Shown piece by piece: positions 34,746-47,789 of a stretch of DNA of 64,000 nt. Every line of letters starts with the position of its first letter. Within the stretch, counting starts at the first letter, position 1. The position numbers were made by a program, and so were the translations under genes. The DNA comes from Anisodus tanguticus. Lineage: Eukaryota; Streptophyta; Magnoliopsida; Solanales; Solanaceae. The notes beneath the pieces are model-generated. The model was not told the origin of the DNA, did not search any database, and saw nothing but the letters and a program-made list of their open reading frames with translations. The DNA is taken from NCBI GenBank assembly GCA_034509755.1, contig CM067559.1, forward strand, positions 38,770,032 to 38,834,031, in the 5' to 3' direction.

Positions 34746-37700
34746 ATGGATACTCCGAAATCGTATCATCAAAGAAGAGGGAGTACTCCATCTCCTCTCT
34801 TGATGTCTCAAACACTCTGGTCATCAACTGAAAAACCATGCAGAGGATTGAGATCAGATGATGAAAAAGGGGTAAATGTGAAAGTTGTATTGCGTTGCAG
34901 GTATGAATCAGTTATATTTAAGCGTATTTTATGTTGTGAGGATTTTATTTTGAGTTGACTAGTTTTATGCTGGTTGTCAGCCTCAACTCTGCTCCTTCAT
35001 ATAAGTTGGATACTGGGAATGCAAGCAAGCTCACACACGTGGAGTTCTACATTTTTTCTTTCTTTTTAGTTTAGGTCTGGATAATTAAGAAACCTATCTT
35101 CTCCTTTTTACAAAAAAAACTAATTTATGAATCGCACGATCATTTGTTACTAAGAGGTTAGAAGTATATAACATTAAAAGCAAGACGCGTAGGATGATCG
35201 ACTCATCAAGTTACCATTGAGTCTTATTAGCTAGTGACATGGTTGTGTTTCAGGCCTCCAAATGAGGACGAAATGAAGGTGAAGGTTCCTCTGGTGATCT
35301 CATGCAACGAGCTGAAACAAGAAGTCGCCGCAACTTTGAACACAGCTACTAAGCAAATAAACAAAAGCTTTCTCTTTGATAAGGTTATCTTCTTATAATG
35401 TCTCTAAGATTAATCTATTCTCTACCTTTTTCTTTGCTGCAAAAATTTGTGTATTAACGTACATTTTAACCCGTTGATGCCACAATATTTGTTAGGTTTG
35501 TGGTCCATCATCGCAGCAAAAGGACTTTTATGATCAGTCTGTGGCTCCTCTTGTTAACGAGGCTCTTGAGGGATATACTTGTACTATTTTTGCTTATGGC
35601 CAAACTGGAACAGGAAAAACTTACACAATGGAAGGGGAAGCAGTTAAAGAGAAGGTTCTCTCTGATTTTCTCTTCGTTTTTTCCCCCTCAAATGTAACTA
35701 TCATTTCAACAGAGGCAGCAATAGGATTTGAAGTTTACGGGTTCTGAACTTGCCACCGAACTTGTAGCTCATTTTAGTTACTGGGTTTGCAATTAAATAT
35801 TTATACATATTTAATGAATTTTCTAATACAAATGCGATGTCTAAGCAAATGTCGTACCTGATATTGTAGCTCCGCCCCTGATTTTGTTGGCTTATCATGT
35901 TTTATATCCTTTTTCAATGTTGATGCTTGTAGAATGGGGAATTTCACAAGAATGCTGGAGTAATCCCTAGAGCAGTCCAGCAAATTTTTGACATTTTGGA
36001 GTCCCAAAAGGCTGAGTACAGTATGAAAGTTGCGTATATAGAGATTTACAATGAGGAAATAACAGATCTTCTTTCCCTGGATGAGGAATCAAAATCGATA
36101 GATGAAAAAACAAGAAAGCCATTAGCCCTTATGGAAGACGGAAAAGGTGCAGTTTTCATCCGAGGTCTAGATGAGGTGACGGTATCAACTGCAGATGAAA
36201 TATACAAAATTTTGGAGAAAGGCTCCGCGAATAAGCATACAGCTGAGACGCTTCTTAATAAACAAAGCAATAGGTCTCATTCGATATTTTCCATCACCTT
36301 ACATGTTAAGGAATGTACTCATGAGGGACTAGAACTGATAAAGTGTGGAAAACTTAATCTTGTTGACCTAGCTGGATCTGAGAACATTTTACGCTCCGGT
36401 GCAAAAGAGGTACACTAATGGAACTTCTCCGGTCAATAATCTCCTCAAAATAATCAGAAAGAAGTTATTTTACCATTTCACTTGCGCGTTTAACTTCTAT
36501 AAAATGCACTACCAGGTCACCTAAAAAATAATTGTAGGTAGCTAATAATAACAGGACTAGTTACCTGCAGGCAACCTGCTATAAATAACCTATAACAAGT
36601 TAAGTGACACTGACAGTATAAAGATTCTTTACATTGTCAATGTATTTAAGTAAAATCGTTCAGTTTATTACAGTGAAATGTGAGGGTGGTAATGGCATTT
36701 ACTTCTCTAAAATCCAGGGAAGAGCAAGGGAGGCTGGTGAGATAAATAAGAGCTTGCTTACCTTGGGCAGGATCATCAATGCTTTGGTTGATCACTCTGG
36801 ACATGTTCCATACAGGTAGAAAACCCGTTTAATCGTTATATAAACATTCAAATAGATGTTATAATACATAAGGAACCATTGGAAAATAAGTCTTGGGGTA
36901 TCAGGGATAGCAAGTTGACAAGGTTTCTGAGGGACTCGTTAGGAGGTAAAACAAAGACATGCATAATTGCCACGGTTTCACCATCCATCCAGTGCTTGGA
37001 AGAGACTCTCAGTACTCTTGAATATGCTAATCGTGCCAAGCAAATTAAAAACAGGCCAGAGGTAGTAAATTCTATTCTTTGGAAACTTGTTTTTAAATAA
37101 TTTTAACCAACCATATATTCATCCTCAAGTACTATTTTCAGGTTAACCAGAAGGTGACAAAATCTGCCCTAATCAAAGATTTGTATGTGGAGATGGACCG
37201 CCTAAAGCAAGGTTAAAATGAGATATACAGTTGGAGAATTACTCATCCATCCCAATCTATGTGACACTCTTTCCTTTTTAGTCAGTCCCAAAAAAAATGA
37301 CATCTTCCCCTATTTAGTAACAATTTAGCTTCGAACTTATCATTTTACACTTAATTAAATGATTTGTAGCCACAAAAATTTCTATAGCTTGTTTTAGACC
37401 ACAAGTTTCAAAGATCTTTTTTCTCTAAACTCCGTGTCCAATCAAACACCTTCACACAAATTGGGACGGAGGGAGTAATTAATTTATGTGGTATTATAAC
37501 TGTAGGCATACTTTTTTGCTCTGTAGAATTACACGCAACGAGGGAGAAGAACGGAATCTACATACCACAAGACCGTTACCTGAGTGAAGAGGCAGCTCAG
37601 AAGGTGCTATTAACTTCAATATATCTGGAGTGCTTCACTTGATCTGTAAAATAGTAACAAAGTTAAATGCTCAAATGCTTTTTTTTTTCATTTTAGGCGT

Positions 37701-40700
37701 TAGTTGAGAAACTGAAGTTCAAAGAATTTGATTTAGAGTCCAAAAACAAGGTAAGTATCTCCTGGTCTATCTTGTAGGCAGCTTATGCAAGTCCTAATTT
37801 ATTCCAAGATCATTGAGAAGTTACACATTCTGAGCAGAAATTGATAGAGCTTCAGGATCTTTATGATTATCAGCGACAACTGACAGCAAATTTAACCGAA
37901 CAACTTGAGAGAACTCGGGTAGAATGTTACCTGAACAAGTTACTTCCCATGTCTCTTTTTTTACCAAGATAGCCAGATCATGAAAGACAGCTAAACTTTC
38001 CAGCCTCTATTTTATGGCAGCGGGAACTCAAGAATGCTGAACAAGCTTTCAATGATCTTGAAACTAAATATACCCGAGCAAAAGAAACGATTCAAGAGAA
38101 GGATTATCTAGTAAGCGATCTCATTAAATCTGGTAAGTTAAGCTCTGAAGTGTGTCCCGATCATCAATTGAAGCACAAAATCATACAGCATGTACAAAAA
38201 AATATGTATGCGTTAACGTCACATTGGTATATCAAAGAAGTTTATTCTTGAAATTACTGAAAGCTGCATATTTTTACCTCTTGTTATTCAGAAAAGGCAA
38301 TGACTGATAAAGCACTTGAGCTTCGAGCTGAAGTAGAGAATGCAGAATCAGAGATATCCAGCTTGTTCACCAAAATTGGTTCGTAGTAGTATTTCTTCTG
38401 GTTAACATCAGTTTTTTCTTTGATAAGTTGGCAGCTTCTTCTTCTAACATATGTTTCTTATAAAACAGAGAAAAGCATCAGTAGAGAGGAGAGAAACAGA
38501 ATACTTGTGCAAAGTTTACAAAACAAATTAACTCACCAGCTTGAAATTTTAAAGCGAAAAACAGCAGTTTCGGTAACCAACCAAGAGCAGCAATTGAATG
38601 TAATATTAGAAGATACACAATCCTTCTTAGCTACTAAAAGACGGGTACAATGAAATTCTTTTGACATATGGTATTCCGATTATCTGCCACCTGAAAAAGG
38701 AACTAATCTCTCTTGAATTTAAGGACAGGCTACGGATGAGTTGAAGACTCAGCTCCAGAAGCTGAAAGACAAGTATAGCTCTGATATCCAGAATTTTGCT
38801 GTTCCGGCCCAAGAACTTCATGAAAATTCTCAGTTAGCTTTTAGGAAAGTGAATTCAGAAGTATCAAAGCATTCTTCTTCCTTTATGGATGTAAGTAAAG
38901 ATCCTTCCTTCAGTAAGTGTTACTCCCTCCGTTTCAATTTGTTTGTCTTACTTTCCTTTTTAGTCTGTTTAAAAAAGAATGTCACCTTCTAAATTTAGTA
39001 ACTCTTTACGCCCAACATCCTACCTAGCATATTTAAGACCACAAGATTCAAAGGGCATTTTGGTACGTCTTTAATTTAAGACTACTTTATTTTCTTAAGT
39101 GCCCAGTCAAACTAAGACAAACAAATTGAAATGGAGGAAGTATTTTTTTCCACCCTTTTATCACTCAAATTTTGCCTGCATGCTAAAGCAGCTTGTTGGA
39201 AAGATTTCCACTGATGTTAATGCTATACTCAACGGTCTGCAAGGTAATATTAGGGAACTTGAGGTGAAGATAAATGCTTTTGTGCGACAAGAACAACAGG
39301 TACATAAGCATGCTAACAGATTTTCTTTCAGATGCTCTTAGTTTTTGTGCATCTAACTTTGACTATTTTTCTCCATTATCAGTATCAAACAAGAAGATAT
39401 CAAGAAATTCAAATAACCTCTGAAGTTCTCCTCAACTTTTTTAAGACCTTAAATACATATATTTCAAAATTGAGACTAATGGATGAAAAATCACAATCAA
39501 TTAATGATCAGCAACTCTGCACCCTTGAAGAGAAGTTTGAGGTACTTATTTGTTGTCTGGATCCTCCTTAGAAATGAAGATATCAATCTTGATTTCTTTC
39601 ACCCTTTGAGTTACTTCCGTAGGAGCTGGCTGCAAGTGAAGAACGGCAATTGATAAAAAAAGTTGCAGAACTTATATCAGCTTCTAATACTAAGAAGAAA
39701 AGGCTGGTATGCGCTTCGTCATTGCAACTTCTACATACCTTTTATGGTATTAAAATTTAAACTAAATAATCACAGCTTGCGAATGGTATGCTATAAGGGT
39801 TTATATTGTGAATGGAACACACACCAGTATCAAAGCCTTTCATGAATTTTCTTATTCGTAACAGCAAAATAACTTAAGACCATCTGTTTCAGGCAGAATA
39901 TATCAAACACTTCTGTTTTTCCTTTTCTTTAGGTTCAAACAGCAGTTGATGGCCTTAGAGAGTGCTCTAGTATCAAAACCAGAAATCTAAACGCTGAGTT
40001 CTCAAACATACAAGGTTGTGCTAATTCTGCCTATGATGAATGGACAAGCTACATTGGAAGTACAGAAGCCCACCATATCGAGGATTCAACTAGATTGGAA
40101 TTTTGGAAGAGTAGCCTAGCAGAAAACATCGATTGCTGGTTGAGTTGGTCCCCGGTGATATACATTTATAGAGATTGTATTATGTTTTTGGATTGTATCC
40201 TTTAATAAAGCTACCATATTTTTCATCTTGAATTTCAGCTTGGCAGAATCAGAGGGGGTCGACGATCGATGGAGAAATGCCCAAGAATTGCTTCTTTGCC
40301 AAGAAACAAGAACTATCAACTCAATTGATTGCATTATGAAGTGAGATATCATTTCAGCTGAATCCATTATTAGCTGAGGCTTTTTTTTCATTCTTACCTC
40401 AATAACTTCAGGAGCGCAATGGAATCAAATAGAAAGATCAGCACTCAGCTTTCCTCTGCAGTGACTTCCATACTAGAAGAAACAGCTATTTCCAGGAGGA
40501 ATCTTATTTCTGCTATAGAAAGTATGTTGCCTATGAATAAATAGCAGTTTTTCTTCCCGTGACATAGCAAGAAAACATTCTCGAGTCTTATTGCCACAGA
40601 CTAATACAGTTGAAATTGCTGCAGGTTTGCAGAAACTTGATCGTAATGAATGTGAGAAGATTTATTCAATTATTCATCCTTGTGTTGAGGATATGAAACA

Positions 40701-41373
40701 AATGAAAGACAGTCATTCTTCTGAAGTATCAGAGATTGCAGAAAATGCAGGAAAAGTATTGACAGATGAGTACAAGGTATAAGCTCAGAAAACCATCCAA
40801 GTATAAGTGACTTTTCCTTTAATACTTAAAAGCTTAATACTCAGTCAAATACAGATTATTACTGTTAGAATATATATCTTCGGATAGTTAAAAGTTTTTC
40901 TTTTCATCATTTAGAGACAAATTCAATTTAGAAAATCTAAGTGACAACTCTTGTATCGAGGGCCGTTAGACTAGGAAAAATACAATTTCAGTGGAAAATA
41001 TCATTTGGGAATTTCCATCGAGATACCTGAACAGGTCATTGGTTTATTTCTTGACTCGGGGATGATGAGTTTATTTGTTCACCTTTTTGACGATAAAACG
41101 GAACTTCGGCCAAGAAGATAACTAATGGTCATCTATTAATAAGATTTTAGGTTTATTAGTCTTTTTAGTTTTTTGAAATGGTAATATTAGGTTTCTTAAT
41201 CTTTACATTACCGTTCTTTACATCCCATCTTCGACTGAGGCCTTTCTGCTTCCCATGGAATTTTATAGACGTCTGAGTGCTATTTTAACATACATTCTTT
41301 TGTTCTCAATAACCAGGTCGACGAACCGTCATGCTCAACTCTGAGGAAGAAAAAAAGTTACCGTGCCAAGTAG
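34746..41373 (+). CDS. kinesin-5 (BimC/Eg5-type) motor protein, possibly decaying
   Basis: Twenty-two exons: 34746-34900, 35254-35383, 35496-35654, 35933-36409, 36718-36815, 36905-37061, 37142-37211, 37527-37603, 37697-37750, 37838-37918, 38021-38132, 38292-38378, 38469-38644, 38729-38890, 39192-39299, 39383-39541, 39623-39706, 39933-40138, 40239-40340, 40412-40521, 40625-40776, 41317-41373. They join in frame to 990 residues; introns are GT-AG. The motor domain (about 47-390) has P-loop GQTGTGKT (130-137), switch II DLAGSE (293-298), [18 protein letters not shown] and the neck [14 protein letters not shown] long stalk follows. Kinesin-5 tetramers slide antiparallel spindle microtubules in division. 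Oddities: switch I reads NKQSNRSH (257-264), with Asn at 261 where the catalytic Ser is expected, and the last exon is frameshifted, ending [10 protein letters not shown]. The other frame reads on as [14 protein letters not shown] to a stop at 41450-41452. Three MITEs sit in introns. An ATG at 34746 with no upstream in-frame alternative sets the start; a 5' UTR intron (about 34206-34368) is possible. Confidence 0.88.
35710..35880. mobile_element. GGGGCGGAGCT-family MITE, kinesin intron 3
   Basis: Starts CAGAGGCAGCAATAGG and ends TAGCTCCGCCCCTG. Interior phrases 'tatttatacatatttaatgaatttt' type match the copies at 55005 and 56404. Confidence 0.65.
37242..37475. mobile_element. Stowaway-type MITE, kinesin intron 7
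   Basis: Ends CTCATCCATCCCAATCTATG and AAATTGGGACGGAGGGAG, flanked by TA (37240-37241 and 37476-37477). Confidence 0.8.
38923..39140. mobile_element. Stowaway-type MITE, kinesin intron 14
   Basis: Ends CTCCCTCCGTTTCAATTTGT and ACAAATTGAAATGGAGGAAG, flanked by TA (38921-38922 and 39141-39142). Confidence 0.85.
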
Positions 41374-43516
41374 GGAATCTATTGAAAATCTCAGAACGCC
41401 TTTACTCAAGGAGTCATTCAAGTCATTTCAAGGCAATGGAATAGCAAAATAAGCTAACAGAAATATAAATGCAACCAAAGGTGCATGAGGATGTTCAGTT
41501 GGACTACAGATGTTCTTTCGAATTAGGATGACAGAGTTAGAAATTGATCAATCGTGGTTTACATCTATTACTGGTAACCGGATGTAGTGTTTTTGTAAAA
41601 GAGAAGAGGCATGTCATCTCGTAAATTGGAGCCTCAGAAAACTAATGTTTCTTTATTTTTAAGTGTTACTAGTCATATTAGAATACGTATCATTAGAAAC
41701 ATCATACTAATATGCACCACAAAAATACAATATGCTAGTATTCAGTCCATTATATTTGAAATTTCCACTTTGCTTTAGGATAAACAAGGGTCTTGTGAAT
41801 CTAGATCTGATGTATTATATCTTTAATAACATCCCTACACAGGTTGATGAACCATTTCCACTACAAACAAAAAACATATTGAGCAAGACTTACAAATTCA
41901 TGGAGGTGCAAACGCTTTAACCCGTATAGCCACCTTAGATCGGTTCAGTCTAAGGCCTATGTAACAATCTCCTCTCGAAACACTTGAAGATACTCCTTCT
42001 AACATAGCCGGCTGCAGTTTACACCAAATGCCTTCTCGTTGCAATGCATTTTCTTAAGTCTAATCGGCAGAGCTCAAATTTAAGAATTCCTTTTTCTTAG
42101 CCCTCTTCCTACTCTTTACCGACCATGTAGTATCATACTGGAAAAATGTTTATCGGGGATGACCCTTAAAATAGGCCCAAAGACCCATTTTTTCTGGAAT
42201 CTTACGCAGTAATCACTTTCTTAGAGTAAATGGTTCAAAGCTTCACTTAAAGTTTAGTGAACTTCCATACCACAACAATTAACTGTGATTCTAACCAAAG
42301 AAATCAGCTTTGATTTCTATGCCTCCAGAAATCTAGGTGCTGCATCTCTTACCAGATATAATAATGAGGTGGTCATCTGGGATTGAGAATATGGTTATCA
42401 GTTATCACAGGCTTCCCTTGATATTTTTCCACTACGCATGAATAGCAGATTTCCAACCACCTCGGGCTGCATATGAGAAAGCCCTATCAGGCATCGAGTA
42501 CCTCAGACCTGCTTTTCTGCAGATATAAGCTTACTTCCTCACTACAAGGGAGCTAATGCTCGTGAATCTTTTAATCTGCCGCTTTAGTTGGTACATTTCA
42601 TCAATTCCTCAGGTGGTCTAAGAAGATTACAAGTTTAAGGGAAGTGTCTGTTGGCCTTTTTTTTCAGCCAGTAAACAGAGAAATCAACAAATTTCACAAG
42701 ACTTTTACATGAAGGCTACCTCAGGCGGTGGTTCTTCCTCAACATGGTGACCATTTAGTGAGAAAGGAGTAGACCTACCCACGACTAGATTTTACTGCGA
42801 CTTTCATTCAGTGCAAGGCCCTTGTAAGTACTGTTCTTGATGACAACACTGTCAGAATTCTACGTACCAAATCCCAAAGTGGCTCCTTGGCTTCATGAAT
42901 ACTGAAGTCTCGTGGATTCAATCTCGCACACTGCAAACCTTCATGTATTGCAAGAAAAGGAAGTTTCTTTTTACAGAATCTTCTAATCCAGAGACACATC
43001 GACCGTGCTCATCAATCCCAGTGACCCCTTCAAAGAATCTCTTCTCATTATCTTCTTGCTGGCTCCAAGATACTTCTCAAACACCAGGCTGTTATTTTCC
43101 AGGCGGGTAATTAGTGCATTTTGAACATCACAAAGAAGACGTATGACTGAAAATGAGGATGTACCAGTGATGCTGGGAATAATAAGAGCATACTGCTGCT
43201 TCTTGTGTGTCTACTCGTCAAAACGGTAAATAGCTTCCTCAAACGAGGCATTCATTCACTCCTTAAAAGCAGTAGAGCCATCTTTTATCGTCATCTCTTT
43301 TCCTATTCCAAATAGGCAGCAATCTTCCATGGTATCTTCAGTTAATCTGCAATCTGGAACTCGAATACATCTCTATATGAAACAACGGCAAATTGTACTT
43401 TGGAAAACGGCAGACAGCTATTTGCTGCTTCATTGTCTCTCTAGTCAAGACAATGTGGACAGTGCGAGAAGTGTGTATCCATTACTGATCTCGTCCAAAT
43501 GTTTTACCCCTAAAAC
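41374..43516. other. kinesin 3' flank and intergenic, no gene recognised
   Basis: The first 80 bases are the out-of-frame remainder of the kinesin last exon. The remainder has near-average base composition around 42300-43500 and short frames on both strands, but no family I recognise. It may hold the 3' UTRs of the convergent kinesin and PPR genes or an old pseudogene. Confidence 0.4.
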
Positions 43517-45772
43517 TTAAATCTGAATGGGCAAATAATCATCATCCAGCATCTGTAGCCATAGTTCATCTAACATGGAATATATTCTGTCCCTTTCTGG
43601 GTGCATACAGTCCTCAGCCAAGAAGACATTGATCCGGTCCTTGACTTCGATCCAGCTTTGACCTGGAACCTTTCTGACACCTTTTTGTCTCATCAGACCC
43701 CTCAGTGATGCAACGTCCTTCCAACTTCCAGTAGAAGCAAAAATGTTACAGAGTAACACATGTGCAGCAGAATTCGAGGGATCAATCTCCAAGATTTTCT
43801 CTGCGGCTCGTTTGCCAACATCAAGATTGTTACGTGTCTTACAAGCAGCTAACAAAGTTTTCCACACCACAATATCAGGATCAAGCTCCATTTGATTGAT
43901 AAAAGCTTCTGCTTCTTCAATGCAGCCAGCTCGGGCAAGCATGTCAACCACACAGCAACAATGCTCTCTAGTTGGTACAATACCAAACTCCGTTTCCATG
44001 TCTCTGAACAACTGCCACCCTTCTTTTATTCGTCCAACATGACTACAAGCAGTCAAAACCCCGACAAAGGTAACTTGGTTCGGCTTGACAGCTAAATATC
44101 TCATCTTCTGGAAGAGATCTAGAGCTTCTTCTCCGTATCCAAACTGAGCATACCCCACTATTAAACTACTCCATGAGACCGCATCAGGGTTCGTCATACT
44201 ATCAAAGAGCTTTTTAGCGCTTGTCATATGTCCACATTTCACATACATGTCAATTAAAGCATTCATGACACAAATATCTTCATTTAGCCCATTTTTCATG
44301 GCGTAGCAACAAACCTGGTCTCCTATTTCTAACGAGGCTACTTTTCCAGAAGCCCCAAGCATATTAACTAATGTAATATGATCAGGCTTATTAGAAGAAA
44401 GAAGCATCATTCTAAATAATGAGAAGACTTGTCCAGAATCTCTTTGTTGGAGGAAAGCTGTAATAATGGCATTCCACGAGACTAAATCTGCCTTGTATTT
44501 AATCTCATTGAATATTTTATGTGCATCCGGAAGATCTGAACAGTTGGCATACATTGAAAGTAATGTATTAGAGACGGAAATCTCTAAATCAAATCCACTC
44601 TTAATAACATAGCAGTGCACTTGCTTTCCTAGAAAGAGAGCAGATGGACTCACAAAGGCACAAAGTAAAGAACGAACTGTGACATCATCTGGGGTCAAAC
44701 TCAAAGTTCTCATTTGAGAAAAGAGAGATATAGCTTCACCAGGATCACCTCCATATGCAAACCCCGCAATCAGAGCATTCCGGGATGCAAGATCAGGATT
44801 TCCTATCTGGTAGAATGCAGTTCTTGCAGAACACAACCATCCACATCTGGCATACATGTCAGTAACAGCACAACCAGCAAAAGCATCAAAACTAAGCCCA
44901 AATTTTATACTTAAGCCATGTATTTGTCTTCCATATTCTGCCCGTGCAAGACTTTTACAGGCATTAAAAATGCTTCCAAAAACGAATTCATTCAGTTTGT
45001 AAATTCCCTGACTAAGCATCTCCCTGAAGCAGGACAGAGCTTCTAATTCGTAGCCAAGCTGTGAATATCCAGCAATCATTGAGCTCCATGTAATCAAATC
45101 CTTTAATTTAATACGAGAAAACACTATCAATGCTTCATTAATTTGACTAAACTTTGTATACATCGCAATCAATGCATTCTGAGCAATAAGGTGGGAACCA
45201 TGTTCCGATTTAATGACATGGCCATGCAACTGCTTCCCTAACTCCACCTGATTCACATTTGAGCATGCTTTAATTACGCTTCCAAATGTGAACTGGTCTG
45301 GTGTAAGACCAAACTGTTGCATTTGAAAGTAAAGACTTAAAGCTTCATTCTCCTGACCATTTTGTGAGTACCCAGCAATTATCGAAGTCCAAGTTACCAA
45401 ATTCCGTTCAAGCATTTCGTCAAACACCTTTCGAGCATCCTTCAACGACCCACACTTACCATACATATTCAACAAATGATTTTGAAAAATCATGTCTGGT
45501 TGATAATTTGATGCTAATACATGACTATGAACTTTTCTCGCATAATGTAGGGATCTAAGGGACGAACACGCTGATACTAGCTGTGCATACGTGCTTGGAT
45601 ACAAATTATAAGATGTGTTTCTTTCTAACAACTCGAATGCCTCTAAAGCTTGTTTAAATAACTTTTGCTTACACAAGACGATTATATGATCATTACTCGA
45701 CTGCTCATTCTTCAAAAAAGGTTGAATCGTATGATTGACATAGCTCCGGATTGATCTTAACATTTTTATCAT
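43517..45772 (-). CDS. PLS-class pentatricopeptide repeat protein, E/E+ subgroup
   Basis: Intronless, 751 residues. The N-terminus (MIKMLRSIRSYVNHTI) is basic and amphipathic, suggesting import into mitochondria or plastids (inference). About 15-18 PPR units of alternating P, L and S length run from about residue 35 to 640, with typical phrases such as NHLLNMYGKCGSLKDARKVF, DLITWSSMIAGYSQLG and NALIDMYVKCGHMTSAKKLF. They are followed by E and E+ motifs (EIDPSNSAAHVLLCNIFAST ... GQSWIEVKDRINVFLAEDCM). There is no DYW deaminase, so an editing role would need a partner. The family binds organelle RNA through its repeats and commonly specifies C-to-U editing sites. Similar in length and layout to Arabidopsis At3g53360-type proteins; orthology was not tested. 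The frame is fully intact. Confidence 0.92.
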   Translation of the reverse strand: MIKMLRSIRSYVNHTIQPFLKNEQSSNDHIIVLCKQKLFKQALEAFELLERNTSYNLYPSTYAQLVSACSSLRSLHYARKVHSHVLASNYQPDMIFQNHLLNMYGKCGSLKDARKVFDEMLERNLVTWTSIIAGYSQNGQENEALSLYFQMQQFGLTPDQFTFGSVIKACSNVNQVELGKQLHGHVIKSEHGSHLIAQNALIAMYTKFSQINEALIVFSRIKLKDLITWSSMIAGYSQLGYELEALSCFREMLSQGIYKLNEFVFGSIFNACKSLARAEYGRQIHGLSIKFGLSFDAFAGCAVTDMYARCGWLCSARTAFYQIGNPDLASRNALIAGFAYGGDPGEAISLFSQMRTLSLTPDDVTVRSLLCAFVSPSALFLGKQVHCYVIKSGFDLEISVSNTLLSMYANCSDLPDAHKIFNEIKYKADLVSWNAIITAFLQQRDSGQVFSLFRMMLLSSNKPDHITLVNMLGASGKVASLEIGDQVCCYAMKNGLNEDICVMNALIDMYVKCGHMTSAKKLFDSMTNPDAVSWSSLIVGYAQFGYGEEALDLFQKMRYLAVKPNQVTFVGVLTACSHVGRIKEGWQLFRDMETEFGIVPTREHCCCVVDMLARAGCIEEAEAFINQMELDPDIVVWKTLLAACKTRNNLDVGKRAAEKILEIDPSNSAAHVLLCNIFASTGSWKDVASLRGLMRQKGVRKVPGQSWIEVKDRINVFLAEDCMHPERDRIYSMLDELWLQMLDDDYLPIQI

Positions 45773-46629
45773 TGTGAAACAATTTCCACAATCAATTAAT
45801 CATTCAACTATACGTCAATCCCGAACTAGTCGGAGTCACTCCGTTTTATTTCGCTCTTCATGTCAATATTTTCATATCTGCAAAAGTAAATACAAAATGA
45901 AAATATATGAATCCCACAAAGACACAATTTGCATGTTTTAGTAAAACGCCTTTTATTTTTTAATAAGATTTATATATATGAAAAACGTTATTATCATTAT
46001 GGCATTAACGATGGGTGAGCAGGAAACTTACAATGAGATGTCGCCAGAAAAATAGAATCGACGGCGAACCCGATACGGCTACTCCGGCGTCGTTTGAAAT
46101 TGGCGGGTCAAATGTTTGTTAGGTCCCATATATATTTAACACTTATTTTTAACAACACATTTTAAAACAGTTTATTTATTTCATAAACTTCGTATCAAGT
46201 CAAATTAAAATAATTTTTTTAGGAGGAAGGGAGTATAATTTTTATAAAACTAAAATAAAAAATATGAAATCGAAAATTGGGAAGGAGTTTAGGGTTGGGG
46301 TGGGGGTTAAAGAAAAAATATCATTTTTATAATTTTTTATAAAAATATATAAAATAGAAATATTTGAAGGGAGTGGAGTTGGAGAGTGGTGTGATGGAGG
46401 GAGTGGGTGGGTGGTGGGGTGGAGTGAGTTTCGGGGTGAGGAGGAGACAATTAATATAGAATATGAGACTTATTTTTTCTGCTTGCATTGAGTAATTTAT
46501 TTTCCCCATTTTAAGGAATTTACTTTCCTAAAAGAATATTTTTTAAAAGATTTGACCAACCAAACATGAAAAATATTCCATATTAATTTTCCTTGTTTTG
46601 AATTAGAACATTCTCTCATTCCTAATATC
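45773..46629. other. PPR 5' flank and G-rich repeat
   Basis: The upstream region of the minus-strand PPR gene (45773-46130) is followed by a partial Stowaway end near 46185-46234. Then comes a purine-rich block (46370-46450) made of GGGTGG and GTGGGG words, similar to 32340-32460. Confidence 0.5.
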
Positions 46630-47035
<406 letters not shown>

Positions 47036-47756
47036 AGCTTCAACAATGGTTTTCGCTCTATTTCTTCAATCAGTAGGAACAAGGCTAGGCACCTTCCGAA
47101 CTGGGTAAATTTTAATTGTTCTTTGAATATACTTCTGCCTTATAATTGATCGTATAATCTATGTTCTTTCAGTCCATAGCAGAGTGCCAAAATAGTGGTA
47201 AACTTCCTTTCTTATGTACAATTGAAACTAGTACGCCTCATAGGCAGATTTAGGGGTCTGGTAACTAATTCACCTGAACTTAATAGTTTTCATAAGACCC
47301 ACTTATTGGTATTAGCAAGAATAACAAGTATTTATTTTAATAATTGATAAAGTAAATGAACAAAGTGAATAAATCAGGTCTGTGGACTTGATCTTTTCAC
47401 TAGACAGATGCAATACAAAGTTGAATGAATCAGACACATAACAGAAGTGAATGAACCATGTCGATAGACATGTTCCATATCAGACAAAGCTGAATGGAAC
47501 AGATGCTTGAACCAGGTCCAAGAACGTAGTCCTGCTCAGAGTTCTATCGCGAGTACGATTTGTGGTTTATAGTAAGGACTTGGCGTACAAGGCTGCAAGA
47601 TTTCTTGCCATACTTATCAAGATACTTCTCAGAGCCCTGCAAGAAAACTGAAACCACGTGAAGATGCAAGAATCCTAAGCCAACTCAAATCTAATTTTCC
47701 ATGATGGGCCATATCATGTAGGATTTAGGATCAACCGACTTGTTGAAGACAAAAAG

Positions 47757-47758
<2 letters not shown>

Positions 47759-47787
<29 letters not shown>
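47759..47787. repeat. (TA)n microsatellite
   Basis: About fourteen TA units, inside the LTR-like segment. Confidence 0.9.

Positions 47788-47789
<2 letters not shown>

Noticed and set aside
35541..35747. Kinesin frame running past 35654
   Set aside because: The donor at 35655 restores the conserved motor sequence in the next exon; the extension runs into a MITE.
38721..38728. Alternative acceptor at 38722-38723 for kinesin exon 14
   Set aside because: It would shift the frame relative to exon 13; the acceptor at 38727-38728 keeps phase and the family pattern.
43892..45558. Plus-strand frames opposite the PPR gene
   Set aside because: Shadows of the intact 751-codon PPR frame.
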